NCBI GenBank assembly: GCA_019931105.1
Contig: JAIOUW010000006.1
Span: forward strand, 106,507 to 170,506
Source of the DNA: Flavobacteriaceae bacterium NBU2977
GTDB taxonomy: Bacteria > Bacteroidota > Bacteroidia > Flavobacteriales > Flavobacteriaceae
DNA length: 64,000 nt
Direction of reading: 5' to 3'
Positions 8,335-17,013 of the stretch are shown here, in pieces (positions within the stretch are counted from its first letter, which is position 1; each line of letters opens with the position of its first letter). The position numbers were made by a program, and so were the translations under genes. The notes beneath the pieces are model-generated. The model saw only the letters and a program-made list of their open reading frames with translations. It was not told the origin of the DNA and did no database searches.

Positions 8335-10182
8335 CTAAATAAATTTTTTGTCAATATCATTTTCTGTTATCGTTACGTATATCGGTTTGTTAAAAGGGCT
8401 GATATTTGGCTCCTTACACGCAAACAGGTCATTGACCAGGGCCAATTGCGAATCATTGTCCAATAACTCTCCCGTCTTCACCGATAATGATTTTGCCAAG
8501 GTTTTCGATATAATATCGATCTGCGAAAAACTGTTGCCATCGACCCCCATCTGATGATCGCTGATCAACTGGTCCAAAACCATATCCACCTCGCTTTCAG
8601 GTACCAAAACCGGTAAGCCGGTTACTTGAAGCGAATCGTCGTTCATGGAGCCGAACATAAAGCCAAGTGTACCAAGGCTATCCTTCATTTCCTTAAGAAA
8701 GGTCATGTCATTTTTCGAGAAGGTCAGTGATAAGGGAAACAATAGTTGTTGGCTGACCGTGTCTTTCACGGTACCGTTGCGCAAGAATTTTTCATATAGA
8801 ATACGTTGGTGCGCCCTGCTTTGGTCAATAACTACCATACCCGATTTTATAGTGGTAACGATATACTTTCTTCGCAATTGAAAGGTCGTTGCGACCGCTT
8901 CCAAACTTCCATGTTGCCCTTCGAATATAGAACCGGTATTGGCATCCGATTCAAAATGAACACTACTGAACGTATCATCTTCGACCTTGGTTTCTAGGCC
9001 AACATACATGCTTTCCCAACTTTGGGCCTTTTCCTTGCGGAATTGTTTAAAAGCAGTACCCGGCCTATTTTCATCTTTGAAAGGATTGAATCGTGCATCT
9101 ACGGTTACCTTCGGTACGATTGCGCTCTTATCTTTATACGAATAAGGGGTTTCGAGGTTCTGATCCGATTCGAAATCAAGTGACGGCATCATATTGAACT
9201 GCCCTAAGCTATGTTTTACCGTCGACCTTAAAATGGCATAAAGTGTATGTTCATCATCGAATTTCACCTCGGTCTTGGTTGGATGAATGTTGATGTCGAT
9301 AGATGAAGGGGCTACCGTTAGGTAGAGAAAGTAACCGGGGTGCGTGTCAGATTTGATCAAACCTTCAAATGCCGCGACCACGGCATGGTGCAGATATGGA
9401 CTTTTGATAAAGCGATCGTTCACGAAAAAAAACTGTTCACCCCTAGTTTTCTTTGCAAATTCAGGTTTAGCGATAAAACCCGAGATTTTGACCACTTGCG
9501 TATCTTCTTCAACAGGAACCAATTTTACATTGGTCTTATTGCCAAAAACATGAACGATACGTTGCCTATGATTGCTCTGCGGCAAATTGAAAAGTTCATT
9601 TCCATTATTGTACAAATGGAAGGATATATTAGGGTGGGCCAAGGCCACCCGATGAAATTCATCGATTATGTGTCTAAGCTCGACCGGTGTAGACTTCAAA
9701 AAATTTCGTCTCGCAGGAATATTAAAAAACAAATTCTTTACCGAAATCGAAGTTCCTTTGGGTGTTACCGCAACTTCTTGAAAGATGGTCTTGCTCCCCT
9801 CTATCTTTAAATGCGTACCCAGTTCTTTGTCTTCAGGTCTGGTATGCATATCTACATGTGCAATGGCGGCTATCGATGCCAACGCCTCGCCCCTGAAACC
9901 TTTGGTGTGCAGTTTGAAAAGGTCTTCGGCCTGACGTATTTTTGATGTTGCATGACGTTCAAAACTCAAACGTGCGTCAGTTTCGCTCATACCGACACCA
10001 TTGTCGATAACTTGAATGAGGTTTTTTCCGCCTTCTTTGATTATCAACTTGATTGTCGAACTTTTGGCGTCGATAGCATTTTCAAGCAACTCTTTGACCA
10101 CCGATGCAGGGCGCTGTACGACCTCACCAGCCGCAATCTGATTGGCAACATGATCTGGCAAAAGTTTAATGATGTCTGCCAT
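8335..10182 (-). CDS. mutL: DNA mismatch repair protein MutL
   Basis: A 615-residue MutL homodimer subunit linking MutS mismatch recognition to strand removal. The N-terminal GHKL ATPase carries AAGEVVQRPASVVKELLENA, DNGVGM and the RHATSKI and GFRGEALASI motifs. A variable linker (about 330-430) precedes the dimerisation domain. In the C-terminal domain the usual endonuclease motif DQHA(x)2E(x)4E is replaced by DQSRAHQRILYE (453-464), and the zinc-site CPHGRP is replaced by SPFNKP (595-600). Nicking activity is therefore doubtful, though the identity as MutL is clear. It shares one base with the upstream small gene. Confidence 0.97.
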   Translation of the reverse strand: MADIIKLLPDHVANQIAAGEVVQRPASVVKELLENAIDAKSSTIKLIIKEGGKNLIQVIDNGVGMSETDARLSFERHATSKIRQAEDLFKLHTKGFRGEALASIAAIAHVDMHTRPEDKELGTHLKIEGSKTIFQEVAVTPKGTSISVKNLFFNIPARRNFLKSTPVELRHIIDEFHRVALAHPNISFHLYNNGNELFNLPQSNHRQRIVHVFGNKTNVKLVPVEEDTQVVKISGFIAKPEFAKKTRGEQFFFVNDRFIKSPYLHHAVVAAFEGLIKSDTHPGYFLYLTVAPSSIDINIHPTKTEVKFDDEHTLYAILRSTVKHSLGQFNMMPSLDFESDQNLETPYSYKDKSAIVPKVTVDARFNPFKDENRPGTAFKQFRKEKAQSWESMYVGLETKVEDDTFSSVHFESDANTGSIFEGQHGSLEAVATTFQLRRKYIVTTIKSGMVVIDQSRAHQRILYEKFLRNGTVKDTVSQQLLFPLSLTFSKNDMTFLKEMKDSLGTLGFMFGSMNDDSLQVTGLPVLVPESEVDMVLDQLISDHQMGVDGNSFSQIDIISKTLAKSLSVKTGELLDNDSQLALVNDLFACKEPNISPFNKPIYVTITENDIDKKFI

Positions 10183-10475
10183 TATTTACCGAAGAAGATG
10201 GATAGATCAAAATCTATGATGTATAGAAAAATGACAATCAGGACAGCGAGTATAACCACCATGCGAAGTTTAAGGTTGCGGTCGCCTTCTCGGCGCATAT
10301 CTGACATGGCATTGCCAAACTTACCTTTTAACCCTCTAGGTGCATCTACCGTACTGCGGAATTTATCAAACTTATGTTCTAGCTTGTATGGATTGCCCTC
10401 ACCCTTATCATCAAAATAGCGGGGTTGATAATTGTATTTTTTATTGCCTCTAAGCCTCGTAAATTTATTCAGCAT
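10182..10475 (-). CDS. small single-pass membrane protein, conserved upstream of mutL
   Basis: About 97 residues from the ATG at 10475 (MLNKFTRLRG). Another ATG lies at 10481 and a TTG at 10505, so the start is uncertain. The first 70 residues are strongly basic and hydrophilic with a PRYFDDKGEGNP segment. The C-terminus is one membrane helix (MVVILAVLIVIFLYIIDF). Flavobacterial homologs are sometimes labelled riboflavin synthase beta subunit, apparently because of the ribH neighbour, but nothing here resembles that enzyme. A single-pass C-terminal-anchored protein of unknown role is the safest call. Confidence 0.7.
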   Translation of the reverse strand: MLNKFTRLRGNKKYNYQPRYFDDKGEGNPYKLEHKFDKFRSTVDAPRGLKGKFGNAMSDMRREGDRNLKLRMVVILAVLIVIFLYIIDFDLSIFFGK

Positions 10476-10552
10476 ACCCATTGATTCAAAGTTACTCAAA
10501 ATCAAAAAATATGCCGTGTCAGGAAAGCCAAAATTTGTTAACAGGTATCAGG

Positions 10553-10600
10553 AGTACGAAGTTAGAAGTGCGAAATGAGAACGGTTCAGGAATTTGAACC
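10553..10600. repeat. four degenerate 7-bp units followed by a 6-bp hairpin
   Basis: Bases 10553-10580 split exactly into AGTACGA, AGTTAGA, AGTGCGA and AATGAGA, a 7-bp periodic tract. Directly after it GGTTCA (10583-10588) and TGAACC (10595-10600) form a perfect 6-bp stem with a 6-base loop. The hairpin has no T-run and is not a convincing terminator. The tract lies between ribH and the small membrane protein gene, both on the minus strand, and resembles in period the longer repeat at 58046. Confidence 0.55.
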
Positions 10601-10614
10601 CAGGGCACCTATTT

Positions 10615-11091
10615 TCAGAGCGAGGCCATTTTTATCGCAGCAATGGCCGCCTCGGCACCCTTATTGCCATGTTTGCCCCCGCTACGATCCTTGGCCTGTT
10701 GGATCGTATTATCGGTCAATACACAAAAGATAACCGGAATACTCAAATGAATATTGAGGTCTTTAATGCCTTGGGCAGCGGCATTGCAAACGAAGTCGAA
10801 ATGTTTTGTTTCACCCTGTATCACGCTTCCAATGGCGATTATGGCATCAACGTCATGCGTTTCTGCCATTTTTTTGGATCCAAATGTAAGCTCGAAACTT
10901 CCGGGGACGTTCCAACGAAGTATGTTTTCATCAACCGCCCCACAATCCAAAAGGGTCTCATGAGCCCCATTGTACAAAGCCTCGGTTATTTCTTGGTTCC
11001 ATTCAGAAACAACGATCCCAAACCGAAAATTCCTCGCGTTTGGGATCGTTGCCTTATCGTAGGCCGATAAATTTGTGTTCGCCGTGGCCAT
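10615..11091 (-). CDS. ribH: 6,7-dimethyl-8-ribityllumazine synthase
   Basis: RibH condenses the pyrimidine dione intermediate with dihydroxybutanone phosphate to form lumazine, the penultimate step of riboflavin synthesis, in an icosahedral or pentameric cytosolic assembly. The 158 residues show [11 protein letters not shown], the VPGSFEL motif and [14 protein letters not shown], which carries the catalytic His after GET, followed by a C-terminal [12 protein letters not shown] motif. Length is normal. Its start overlaps the stop of the upstream TPR gene by one base, indicating coupling. Confidence 0.96.
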   Translation of the reverse strand: MATANTNLSAYDKATIPNARNFRFGIVVSEWNQEITEALYNGAHETLLDCGAVDENILRWNVPGSFELTFGSKKMAETHDVDAIIAIGSVIQGETKHFDFVCNAAAQGIKDLNIHLSIPVIFCVLTDNTIQQAKDRSGGKHGNKGAEAAIAAIKMASL

Positions 11092-11858
11092 TAGTTCGTG
11101 TTTTCGGCCATTCCGATAAAAGCATCTATCGAACGGGCCTCATCTGAAGAAGAAAATCCATCCTTGATTTTTTGAAAATGCTTCAGGGCCTTATCCCTTT
11201 GTCCCAGTTCCAAAGCGGTTACCCCTGCTTTGTACAAAAATTTAGGGGTGGTATAATCATTGGTACTAAGTGCAATGGCACTTTCATAATAACCCAAAGC
11301 ATCTTCAGGTTGTCCCAACTGCATAAAGGCATCGCCGATTCCCCCTTTCGCCAAGGGACCCAATATATCATCGTCGGAAGAAAAATCCTCTAAATGGTCG
11401 ATCGCTTCCTGGTATTTGTTCATGTTCAAGTAAGCCATTCCGGCCGAATAGCTGGCCAAATTAGATGCCTTAGTACCCGGGTATTCATCAATAATATCCA
11501 AAAACCCATATTTGCCCTCTGCTCCTTCCAAGGCAAGATTGTACAAAGAATCCTTGGCCGCAGTGTTGGCCAATGCCTGCTCAAAATACTGTTGGGGATA
11601 AAGCAATTCGTTCGTTGCTTCGGCATCTTTTGGCTTTTGAACGAATTGAACATAGGCCAAATATCCCAATACACCGACCGCGATTACCCCTATCACGCCC
11701 AAGATATAATTTTGGTTGTTGGCGACCCATGCCTCGGTTCTCGAAGCGCTCTCATCCAATGTGCTAAAAACTTCCGCTGTGGTGCTTTCATGCTCATCAA
11801 ATTGCTGTTGTTCCGCTTTGCTCTTGGGTTTGTGACCTCTTTTTTTATACGTAGCCAT
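11091..11858 (-). CDS. tetratricopeptide repeat membrane protein (YfgM-like)
   Basis: A 255-residue protein with a lysine/glutamate-rich cytoplasmic N-terminus, one membrane helix around residues 52-72 ([20 protein letters not shown]) and extracytoplasmic TPR units such as [26 protein letters not shown] helices and [14 protein letters not shown]. The architecture matches the YfgM/TPR_21 group, which interacts with Sec-linked periplasmic chaperones in proteobacteria; that role here is inference. It heads the minus-strand operon running through ribH and mutL, and a TATTTTTG box lies 20 bases upstream of the start. Confidence 0.82.
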   Translation of the reverse strand: MATYKKRGHKPKSKAEQQQFDEHESTTAEVFSTLDESASRTEAWVANNQNYILGVIGVIAVGVLGYLAYVQFVQKPKDAEATNELLYPQQYFEQALANTAAKDSLYNLALEGAEGKYGFLDIIDEYPGTKASNLASYSAGMAYLNMNKYQEAIDHLEDFSSDDDILGPLAKGGIGDAFMQLGQPEDALGYYESAIALSTNDYTTPKFLYKAGVTALELGQRDKALKHFQKIKDGFSSSDEARSIDAFIGMAENTN

Positions 11859-11878
11859 TGCTGTTTTTATTGATCGCG

Positions 11879-11886
11879 CAAAAATA
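11879..11886 (-). promoter_or_regulatory. candidate -7 box for the TPR-ribH-mutL operon
   Basis: On the minus strand this reads TATTTTTG, matching the Bacteroidetes -7 consensus TAnnTTTG, 20 bases before the ATG at 11858. I see no clear TTG -33 partner at the expected distance, so support is partial. It is divergent from the recF promoter. Confidence 0.45.
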
Positions 11887-11922
11887 AAGTTTTTATTGAA
11901 ATCGTGAGGGATAATTATTCGT

Positions 11923-11930
11923 TATTTTTG
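11923..11930 (+). promoter_or_regulatory. candidate -7 box for recF
   Basis: TATTTTTG lies 53 bases upstream of the recF ATG in the 125-bp divergent intergenic region. A TTG at 11896-11898 is 24 bases upstream, slightly farther than the usual 19-21, so this is a candidate only. Confidence 0.4.
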
Positions 11931-11983
11931 GATATTTTGCGGCCATTTTGGCTTTCGACCACATTTAAATTTGAGCTTTTGGA

Positions 11984-13063
11984 ATGTTTTTAAACCACTT
12001 GGCCTTAATAAACTACAAAAATTTTGGTTCCCAAACTTTCGATTTTGACACAAAGATCAATTGCTTCGTAGGTTCGAACGGAGTGGGAAAAACCAATGTG
12101 CTCGATGCTATTTACCACCTTTCTTTTGGCAAGAGTTATTTTAATCCGGTTGCTACCCAGAACATAAAACATGGTACCGATTTTTTTGTCGTCGAAGGTG
12201 ATTTTACAAAGAACGAACGAAGCGAAAAGATAATATGCAGCCTCAAAAAGGGCATGCAAAAAGTCATAAAACGCAATGGAAAAACCTACGACAGACTTTC
12301 AGACCATATCGGTTTTCTGCCCTTGGTGATCATTTCACCTGCCGATCGCGATCTTATCATCGAGGGTAGTGAGACGCGACGAAAGTTTATCGATGGTGTT
12401 ATTTCACAATCCGATAAAAGCTACCTGCAAACCCTGATCAAATACAACAAGATTTTATCTCAGCGCAATGCGCTGCTGAAGTTTTTTGCGGCCAACCACA
12501 CTTTTAATATGGAAACATTGGCGGTGTACAATGAACAACTTGCCCGGTACGGTACACCGATTTACGAAAAAAGGGTGGCGTTCATGAAACCTTTTATTGA
12601 AATTTTCAAAGAGCAATACCGGATAATATCGGGAGGCAACGAAGAGGTTACCCTGACCTATGAGAGCAAACTGTCTTCGGAAAACCTCTATAAGTTATTG
12701 GAAACCAATCTCGAAAAAGATAGGGCATTGCAGTATACCGGTACCGGTATCCACAAAGACGACCTTAGTTTTGAAATAGCAGGCCATCCTATTAAAAAAT
12801 TCGGGAGCCAGGGTCAACAAAAATCTTTCTTGATCGCGCTGAAGTTCGCACAATTCCATTTTATCAAAGAATTGTCGAAGACCACCCCGATCCTACTCCT
12901 CGACGACATTTTCGATAAGTTGGACGAAGACAGGGTAGGCCACATCATAGCCCTAGTCGATAACGAAAACTTCGGACAGTTGTTCATCAGCGATACCCAT
13001 GCTGAACGAACCGAAAATGTGGTCAAAAAAATTCACCAATCCTATAAAATCTTTAAATTGTAG
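11984..13063 (+). CDS. recF: DNA replication and repair protein RecF
   Basis: A 359-residue SMC-like ATPase that loads RecA at gaps together with RecO and RecR. The Walker A motif [15 protein letters not shown] is near residues 29-43, and the ABC-type signature ([18 protein letters not shown]) and Walker B ([12 protein letters not shown]) lie near 265-320. Length and motifs are typical. The next gene starts two bases after the stop. The group recF, small lipoprotein, DUF721 is a common Bacteroidetes arrangement. Confidence 0.97.
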   Translation: MFLNHLALINYKNFGSQTFDFDTKINCFVGSNGVGKTNVLDAIYHLSFGKSYFNPVATQNIKHGTDFFVVEGDFTKNERSEKIICSLKKGMQKVIKRNGKTYDRLSDHIGFLPLVIISPADRDLIIEGSETRRKFIDGVISQSDKSYLQTLIKYNKILSQRNALLKFFAANHTFNMETLAVYNEQLARYGTPIYEKRVAFMKPFIEIFKEQYRIISGGNEEVTLTYESKLSSENLYKLLETNLEKDRALQYTGTGIHKDDLSFEIAGHPIKKFGSQGQQKSFLIALKFAQFHFIKELSKTTPILLLDDIFDKLDEDRVGHIIALVDNENFGQLFISDTHAERTENVVKKIHQSYKIFKL

Positions 13064-13064
13064 T

Positions 13065-13484
13065 ATGCGGATATTTGTTTATCTAGGACTGTTTTTGCTA
13101 ATCACCGGATGTAAAAAAGAGATCCATAAGAAAGACATGGATATGCTGGCCGGTTATTGGGAAATAGTACAGGTTACCTTTCCTGATGGCAACAAGAAAA
13201 CATATAATGTAAATACGAACATCGATTATTTCGTGCTTGATGGGGAAGCCGGTTTCCGTAAAAAAGTGCAGCCCAAACTAAATGGAACTTTCGAAACCTC
13301 TGATGATGCCGAACCCTTCGCAATAATCGAAACGAAAAACGGGCTTGCTATCCATTATAAAAATGCTATGAGCGAATGGATCGAAGAAATCGTTGAACTC
13401 AATGAAAATAGCTTTTCCGTTCAAAATGAAGAGGGTATGCGCTATCAATATCGTAGATTCGAACTTATAAACGTAAAAAGATAA
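13065..13484 (+). CDS. small lipoprotein with lipocalin-like domain
   Basis: A 139-residue protein. The ATG at 13065, right after the recF stop, gives a lipoprotein signal MRIFVYLGLFLLITGC with lipobox ITGC; an upstream in-frame start inside recF would destroy this signal. The mature part begins with DMLAGYWEIVQVTF, a motif of lipocalin-like domains (GxW), and is beta-rich. It is probably a membrane-anchored periplasmic protein of unknown ligand. Its stop overlaps the next start (ATGGCC at 13484) by one base. Confidence 0.78.
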   Translation: MRIFVYLGLFLLITGCKKEIHKKDMDMLAGYWEIVQVTFPDGNKKTYNVNTNIDYFVLDGEAGFRKKVQPKLNGTFETSDDAEPFAIIETKNGLAIHYKNAMSEWIEEIVELNENSFSVQNEEGMRYQYRRFELINVKR

Positions 13485-13780
13485 TGGCCAAACGTAGAAA
13501 TTCAGGAATACCCTTGAGCGAAGGCCTAAAAGAATTCATAAAGACCAATAAGCTCGAAAAAGGCATTGACAAAGTAAATGCGCGTGAAGCCTGGGCCAAA
13601 TTGATGGGAAACGGGGTAAACAATTATACTACCGCCATCGAACTGCGCAATGAAACGCTTTTCGTATCACTTTCATCTTCGGTACTCCGTGAAGAACTCG
13701 GCCATGGAAAAACGAAGATCGTTCAGATGCTCAATGAAGAGCTCGGCAAGGAACTGATAAAAAAATTGGTACTCAGATAG
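13484..13780 (+). CDS. DUF721 (DciA-like) protein
   Basis: A 98-residue protein of the DUF721 family. DciA proteins of this family load or accompany the replicative helicase DnaB in bacteria lacking DnaC/DnaI. Visible family features are REAWAKLMGNGVNNYTTAI and LRNETLFVSLSSSVLREEL. It is short, lacking a C-terminal extension, as in many Bacteroidetes members. The link to replication through recF synteny fits, but the specific role here is inference. Confidence 0.82.
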   Translation: MAKRRNSGIPLSEGLKEFIKTNKLEKGIDKVNAREAWAKLMGNGVNNYTTAIELRNETLFVSLSSSVLREELGHGKTKIVQMLNEELGKELIKKLVLR

Positions 13781-13804
13781 ACCGTATTCTTGGCTAGACC
13801 CAGC

Positions 13805-13846
13805 AAAACGGCCCGGCAAATTTTGAATTTACCGGGCCGTTTTTTT
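13805..13846. terminator. strong bidirectional rho-independent terminator
   Basis: CGGCCCGG (13809-13816) pairs with CCGGGCCG (13832-13839). One mismatch inward the stem continues with AAATT/AATTT around a TTG loop. AAAA precedes and a run of seven T follows, so the hairpin works for both the plus-strand recF-DUF721 transcript and the convergent ndk transcript. Confidence 0.93.
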
Positions 13847-13868
13847 ATCATCGCATGGGTCGATCAGT

Positions 13869-14288
13869 CTAGTAGATCTCCCTTCCTGAAAAATGAAAGG
13901 CACCCTCGATAGCGGCATTGGCATCACTATCTGAACCGTGTACCGCATTCTCGCCAATATCTTTGGCATATAGTTTTCTGATCGTACCTTCAGCCGCTTC
14001 GGCAGGGTTGGTGGCCCCGATAAGGGCGCGGAAATCTTCAACGGCATTATCTTTTTCCAAAATAGCCGAGACGATCGGGCCGCGGGTCATGAAATCGACC
14101 AGTTCACCAAAAAATGGGCGTTCTTTGTGGATTGCGTAAAACTCTTGGGCATCCCTCCTGCTCAATTGGGTATATTTCATGGCAACGATCTTAAAACCGG
14201 CGGAGGTAATTTTTTCCAATATGGCCCCAATATGGCCATTTTCAACCGCGTCGGGCTTGATCATCGTAAACGTTCTGTCTGTTCGCAT
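13869..14288 (-). CDS. ndk: nucleoside diphosphate kinase
   Basis: Ndk transfers the gamma phosphate of ATP to NDPs through a phosphohistidine. From the ATG at 14288 the protein is 139 residues, the family length, beginning [18 protein letters not shown]. An upstream in-frame start would add six residues and would overlap the -7 promoter box. The active-site His lies in [12 protein letters not shown] near residue 114. It ends just before a bidirectional terminator and has its own promoter. Confidence 0.97.
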   Translation of the reverse strand: MRTDRTFTMIKPDAVENGHIGAILEKITSAGFKIVAMKYTQLSRRDAQEFYAIHKERPFFGELVDFMTRGPIVSAILEKDNAVEDFRALIGATNPAEAAEGTIRKLYAKDIGENAVHGSDSDANAAIEGAFHFSGREIY

Positions 14289-14303
14289 GTTAAAAATTTT
14301 GCG

Positions 14304-14333
14304 CAAAAGTACGGTTTATTTGAGAATCGGCAA
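14304..14333 (-). promoter_or_regulatory. Bacteroidetes-type promoter of ndk
   Basis: On the minus strand TTG (14331-14333) is followed after 19 bases by TACTTTTG (14304-14311), matching the TTG / TAnnTTTG (-33/-7) consensus at the correct spacing, 15 bases before the ndk ATG. It abuts the end of the upstream phosphatase gene. Confidence 0.7.
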
Positions 14334-14336
14334 CAA

Positions 14337-15371
14337 TTAATACGATTGTTGGATTTGTTGCAAGATTCTACCGTTATCACCGACAATTTGAAATTGTACT
14401 TCCTTCGATTCAAAATCAAAATGAAGCAACCCAAAGCTTTCGGTAAAGACCACCTCTCCTACCCGAAACGGATTGGGTTCTCCGCTGAAGTCTTTGTACG
14501 CGTGCGTTAATCCGCTACTGGTAAAATCGATAAGTGGGTATGGTAAATTTTTTATGGTGGTTCTGGAAAATTCAGAGATATGACGATCCCCGGAAAGAAC
14601 AATGACCCCATTTGCCCGTGAGTAGGCTATCACTTGCTTAAGCCTATCGACTTCATGGGGAAAATTGCCCCAGCACTCGAAACCATGCTCGTTCGACAAT
14701 ACCTGAATACTACTGACAATTATGTTGAAATCGGCTTTCGAGCCGGTCAATTGGTTCTCTAGCCATTGCCATTGTTCTTCACCTAATACAGTTCCTTCTC
14801 CATATAAGTTCGGCTTTGTACGCTTTTTGGTTTCATTGTCAGGGGTCAGGGCCGTTCTAAAATAACGGGTATCCAAAACCAATACCTTTATCGTTCCTTT
14901 TTTGGTTTTGTAATCATGCGAGGCATACACTCCTTTCCGAAATCTTCTCGGACTTTCTTTAGAAACACCCATGAAATCAAGAAATTCTTGCTGACTTTCG
15001 TCTTTCGCACCGAACTCAACGCCCCCATCGTTCAATCCATAGTCATGGTCGTCCCATGTACCGATAATTGGTATTTTTCCGCGCAACGCGGCATAGGCGG
15101 GAACTTGGTTTTGACCGACATACATTTTCCGCAGTAGTTGCATATCTTCAGTATCTGCATAAATATTATCTCCGCCCCATATCCATATGTTGGGTTCGGC
15201 AGCCAAAACATCATCCCATAAACGATTTTCGATATCGGTTTTATTGCAAGAACCAAAGGCAATGACAAAATTGTCGTTTTTGGTCTCATTTACTACCTCG
15301 CCGACATTACGCTGCAATTGGCATGCGAGCATAAAAATGGAAAGTGCCGCTATAAACATTATTCTCTTCAT
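14337..15371 (-). CDS. PhoD-like alkaline phosphatase family lipoprotein
   Basis: A 344-residue exported metallophosphoesterase. The N-terminus MKRIMFIAALSIFMLAC is a lipoprotein signal with lipobox MLAC. Metallophosphatase motifs are FGSCNK, GGDNIYAD, WDDHDYG and SGDRHISE, as in the PhoD family of phosphodiesterases and alkaline phosphatases. It is probably tethered to the outer membrane or periplasmic face and releases phosphate from organic esters. No Pho-box-like site was identified. It diverges from the nrnA-like gene across 63 bases. Confidence 0.9.
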   Translation of the reverse strand: MKRIMFIAALSIFMLACQLQRNVGEVVNETKNDNFVIAFGSCNKTDIENRLWDDVLAAEPNIWIWGGDNIYADTEDMQLLRKMYVGQNQVPAYAALRGKIPIIGTWDDHDYGLNDGGVEFGAKDESQQEFLDFMGVSKESPRRFRKGVYASHDYKTKKGTIKVLVLDTRYFRTALTPDNETKKRTKPNLYGEGTVLGEEQWQWLENQLTGSKADFNIIVSSIQVLSNEHGFECWGNFPHEVDRLKQVIAYSRANGVIVLSGDRHISEFSRTTIKNLPYPLIDFTSSGLTHAYKDFSGEPNPFRVGEVVFTESFGLLHFDFESKEVQFQIVGDNGRILQQIQQSY

Positions 15372-15391
15372 CCCATATTGTTAGGCCACGA

Positions 15392-15399
15392 CAAAAATA
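15392..15399 (-). promoter_or_regulatory. candidate -7 box for the PhoD-like gene
   Basis: Minus-strand TATTTTTG, 20 bases before the ATG at 15371, matches TAnnTTTG. No clear -33 TTG was found at the usual distance. Confidence 0.45.
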
Positions 15400-15421
15400 G
15401 CCTTTAAAGTTTTTTAAATCG

Positions 15422-15429
15422 TATCTTTG
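15422..15429 (+). promoter_or_regulatory. -7 box immediately before the DHH phosphoesterase gene
   Basis: TATCTTTG ends only 5 bases before the ATG at 15435, so transcription would start about at the start codon and the mRNA would be leaderless or nearly so. Confidence 0.5.
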
Positions 15430-15434
15430 CCCTC

Positions 15435-16451
15435 ATGAATTTTGAGGATATTCAAACCGTCAAGAAACTACTGTCGGTACCGCAAAAAATTGTGATCGTT
15501 CCCCATAAAAATCCTGATGGCGACGCCATCGGTTCTACTTTGGCATTATGGCATTTTCTTAACGACATGGGTCAAGAAGCTACGGTCATTTCCCCGAACG
15601 ATTATCCCAAATTCCTCAAATGGATGCCTGGTAACGATAGAATTCTGAATTTCGAAAAAGAAAATACCCAGGCAAGGGATAAAATCGAAAATGCAACATT
15701 GATCATTACACTAGATTTCAATCATTTGGGGCGAATTGGCCAAATGCAATCTTTTTTGGAGCACTCAAACGCTACGTTCATTATGATCGATCATCATCAA
15801 GCCCCCGATGACTACGCCAAGGTAACGTATTCCGATGTTCATATGAGTTCAACTTGTGAAATGGTCTATAATTTCATCGAATTCTTGGGCAATACGGATA
15901 AAATTACCGCCGAAATCGCCAATTGTATTTACACCGGAATAATGACCGATACCGGTTCTTTCAAATTCGCATCGACGACCAGCAGAACACATCGGGTCGT
16001 TGCCGACCTGATCGATAAGGGAGCCAATAATACCGCAGTGCACCACAATGTTTATGATACAAACTCCCCTGGCAGATTGCATCTTTTGGGCTGCGCACTT
16101 AAAAATATGGTCATAATCAACGATCATAAAACAGCCTACATCACCCTGAGCCAAGAAGAGTTGGATAATCACCAGTTTCAAAAGGGAGATACCGAAGGTT
16201 TCGTGAACTATGGCCTTACTTTGGAAGGTATTATCTTCGCGGCGATTTTTATTGAGAACAAAGAAGAAGGAATCATTAAAATATCTTTGCGTTCGGTGGG
16301 CGATTTTTCGGTTAATGATTTTGCCAGAAAACATTTTGATGGCGGAGGGCACGATAACGCATCAGGAGGGAAAAGCGAACTGTCATTGGCCGAAACAACC
16401 CAAAAATTTGAGTCATTGCTAAAAACGTATAAAGAATTGCGGGCATCATGA
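15435..16451 (+). CDS. DHH family phosphoesterase (NrnA-like oligoribonuclease/pAp phosphatase)
   Basis: A 338-residue DHH-DHHA1 protein. Metal-binding motifs are PHKNPDGDAIGS (residues 23-34) and IDHH (118-121), and the C-terminal DHHA1 substrate motif is GGGHDNASGG near residue 300. NrnA-type enzymes degrade nano-RNA and dephosphorylate pAp. The length and the motif set fit that group rather than RecJ. Its stop overlaps the gldI start by 4 bases (ATGA), so the two are translationally coupled. Confidence 0.92.
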   Translation: MNFEDIQTVKKLLSVPQKIVIVPHKNPDGDAIGSTLALWHFLNDMGQEATVISPNDYPKFLKWMPGNDRILNFEKENTQARDKIENATLIITLDFNHLGRIGQMQSFLEHSNATFIMIDHHQAPDDYAKVTYSDVHMSSTCEMVYNFIEFLGNTDKITAEIANCIYTGIMTDTGSFKFASTTSRTHRVVADLIDKGANNTAVHHNVYDTNSPGRLHLLGCALKNMVIINDHKTAYITLSQEELDNHQFQKGDTEGFVNYGLTLEGIIFAAIFIENKEEGIIKISLRSVGDFSVNDFARKHFDGGGHDNASGGKSELSLAETTQKFESLLKTYKELRAS

Positions 16452-17002
16452 GACACTTTTTTAAAGCATTATTGATTTTTTGCCTGATCGTAAATTGTGG
16501 AGGGCCTGAACCGCGAAGACCTGTCAAAGTAAAATCGAGCACCTATTTTGGGGGCGATATCGAGCGTAACAAAAAACTTTTGGCCGCCGAAGAAAAATTG
16601 ATCAAAGATTACATTGCAAAAGATTCGTTGCACCTTTATGAACCGAGTGCAAGCGGGTCATGGTATTTTTACCACAAGACCAATGAAAGTTCTGACTATA
16701 CCCCACAACCGGATGATTTGGTGACGATGACCTATAACATCATGGGCTTCGACAACGATACGATCTATTCGCAGGAAGAAATCGGCGTAATAAAATATAA
16801 AGTTGACAAGCAGGAACTTTTTCAGGGTATTCGTCATAGTGTCAAAATATTGAAAGAAGGTGAGACCGCCACATTTTTATATCCATCTTCCTTAGCTTTT
16901 GGTTATCAAGGCGACGGTGATCGTATTGGCGTCAATTTGCCCATAAGGTCAACAATTACAATTCTAGAAATCGAAAAACAAGAAGAAATTATTCAAAATT
17001 AA
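16448..17002 (+). CDS. gldI: gliding-motility-associated peptidyl-prolyl isomerase GldI
   Basis: A 184-residue lipoprotein with an FKBP-type isomerase domain. The signal MRHFFKALLIFCLIVNC has lipobox IVNC. The FKBP core includes PDDLVTMTYNI, FQGIRHSVKILKEGETATFLYPSSLAFGYQG-type segments and the final IRSTITILEIE strand. GldI is required for gliding in Flavobacterium johnsoniae, where it probably helps fold Gld proteins in the periplasm. It is coupled to the nrnA-like gene and followed after 11 bases by another isomerase. Confidence 0.9.
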   Translation: MRHFFKALLIFCLIVNCGGPEPRRPVKVKSSTYFGGDIERNKKLLAAEEKLIKDYIAKDSLHLYEPSASGSWYFYHKTNESSDYTPQPDDLVTMTYNIMGFDNDTIYSQEEIGVIKYKVDKQELFQGIRHSVKILKEGETATFLYPSSLAFGYQGDGDRIGVNLPIRSTITILEIEKQEEIIQN

Positions 17003-17013
17003 ATTTTAAGATA

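Noticed and set aside
10583..10615. tRNA 3' fragment: minus-strand GGGTTCAAATTCC-like T-arm
   Set aside because: Only a T-arm-like stretch is present; the rest of the cloverleaf would lie inside ribH, so it is a simple hairpin.
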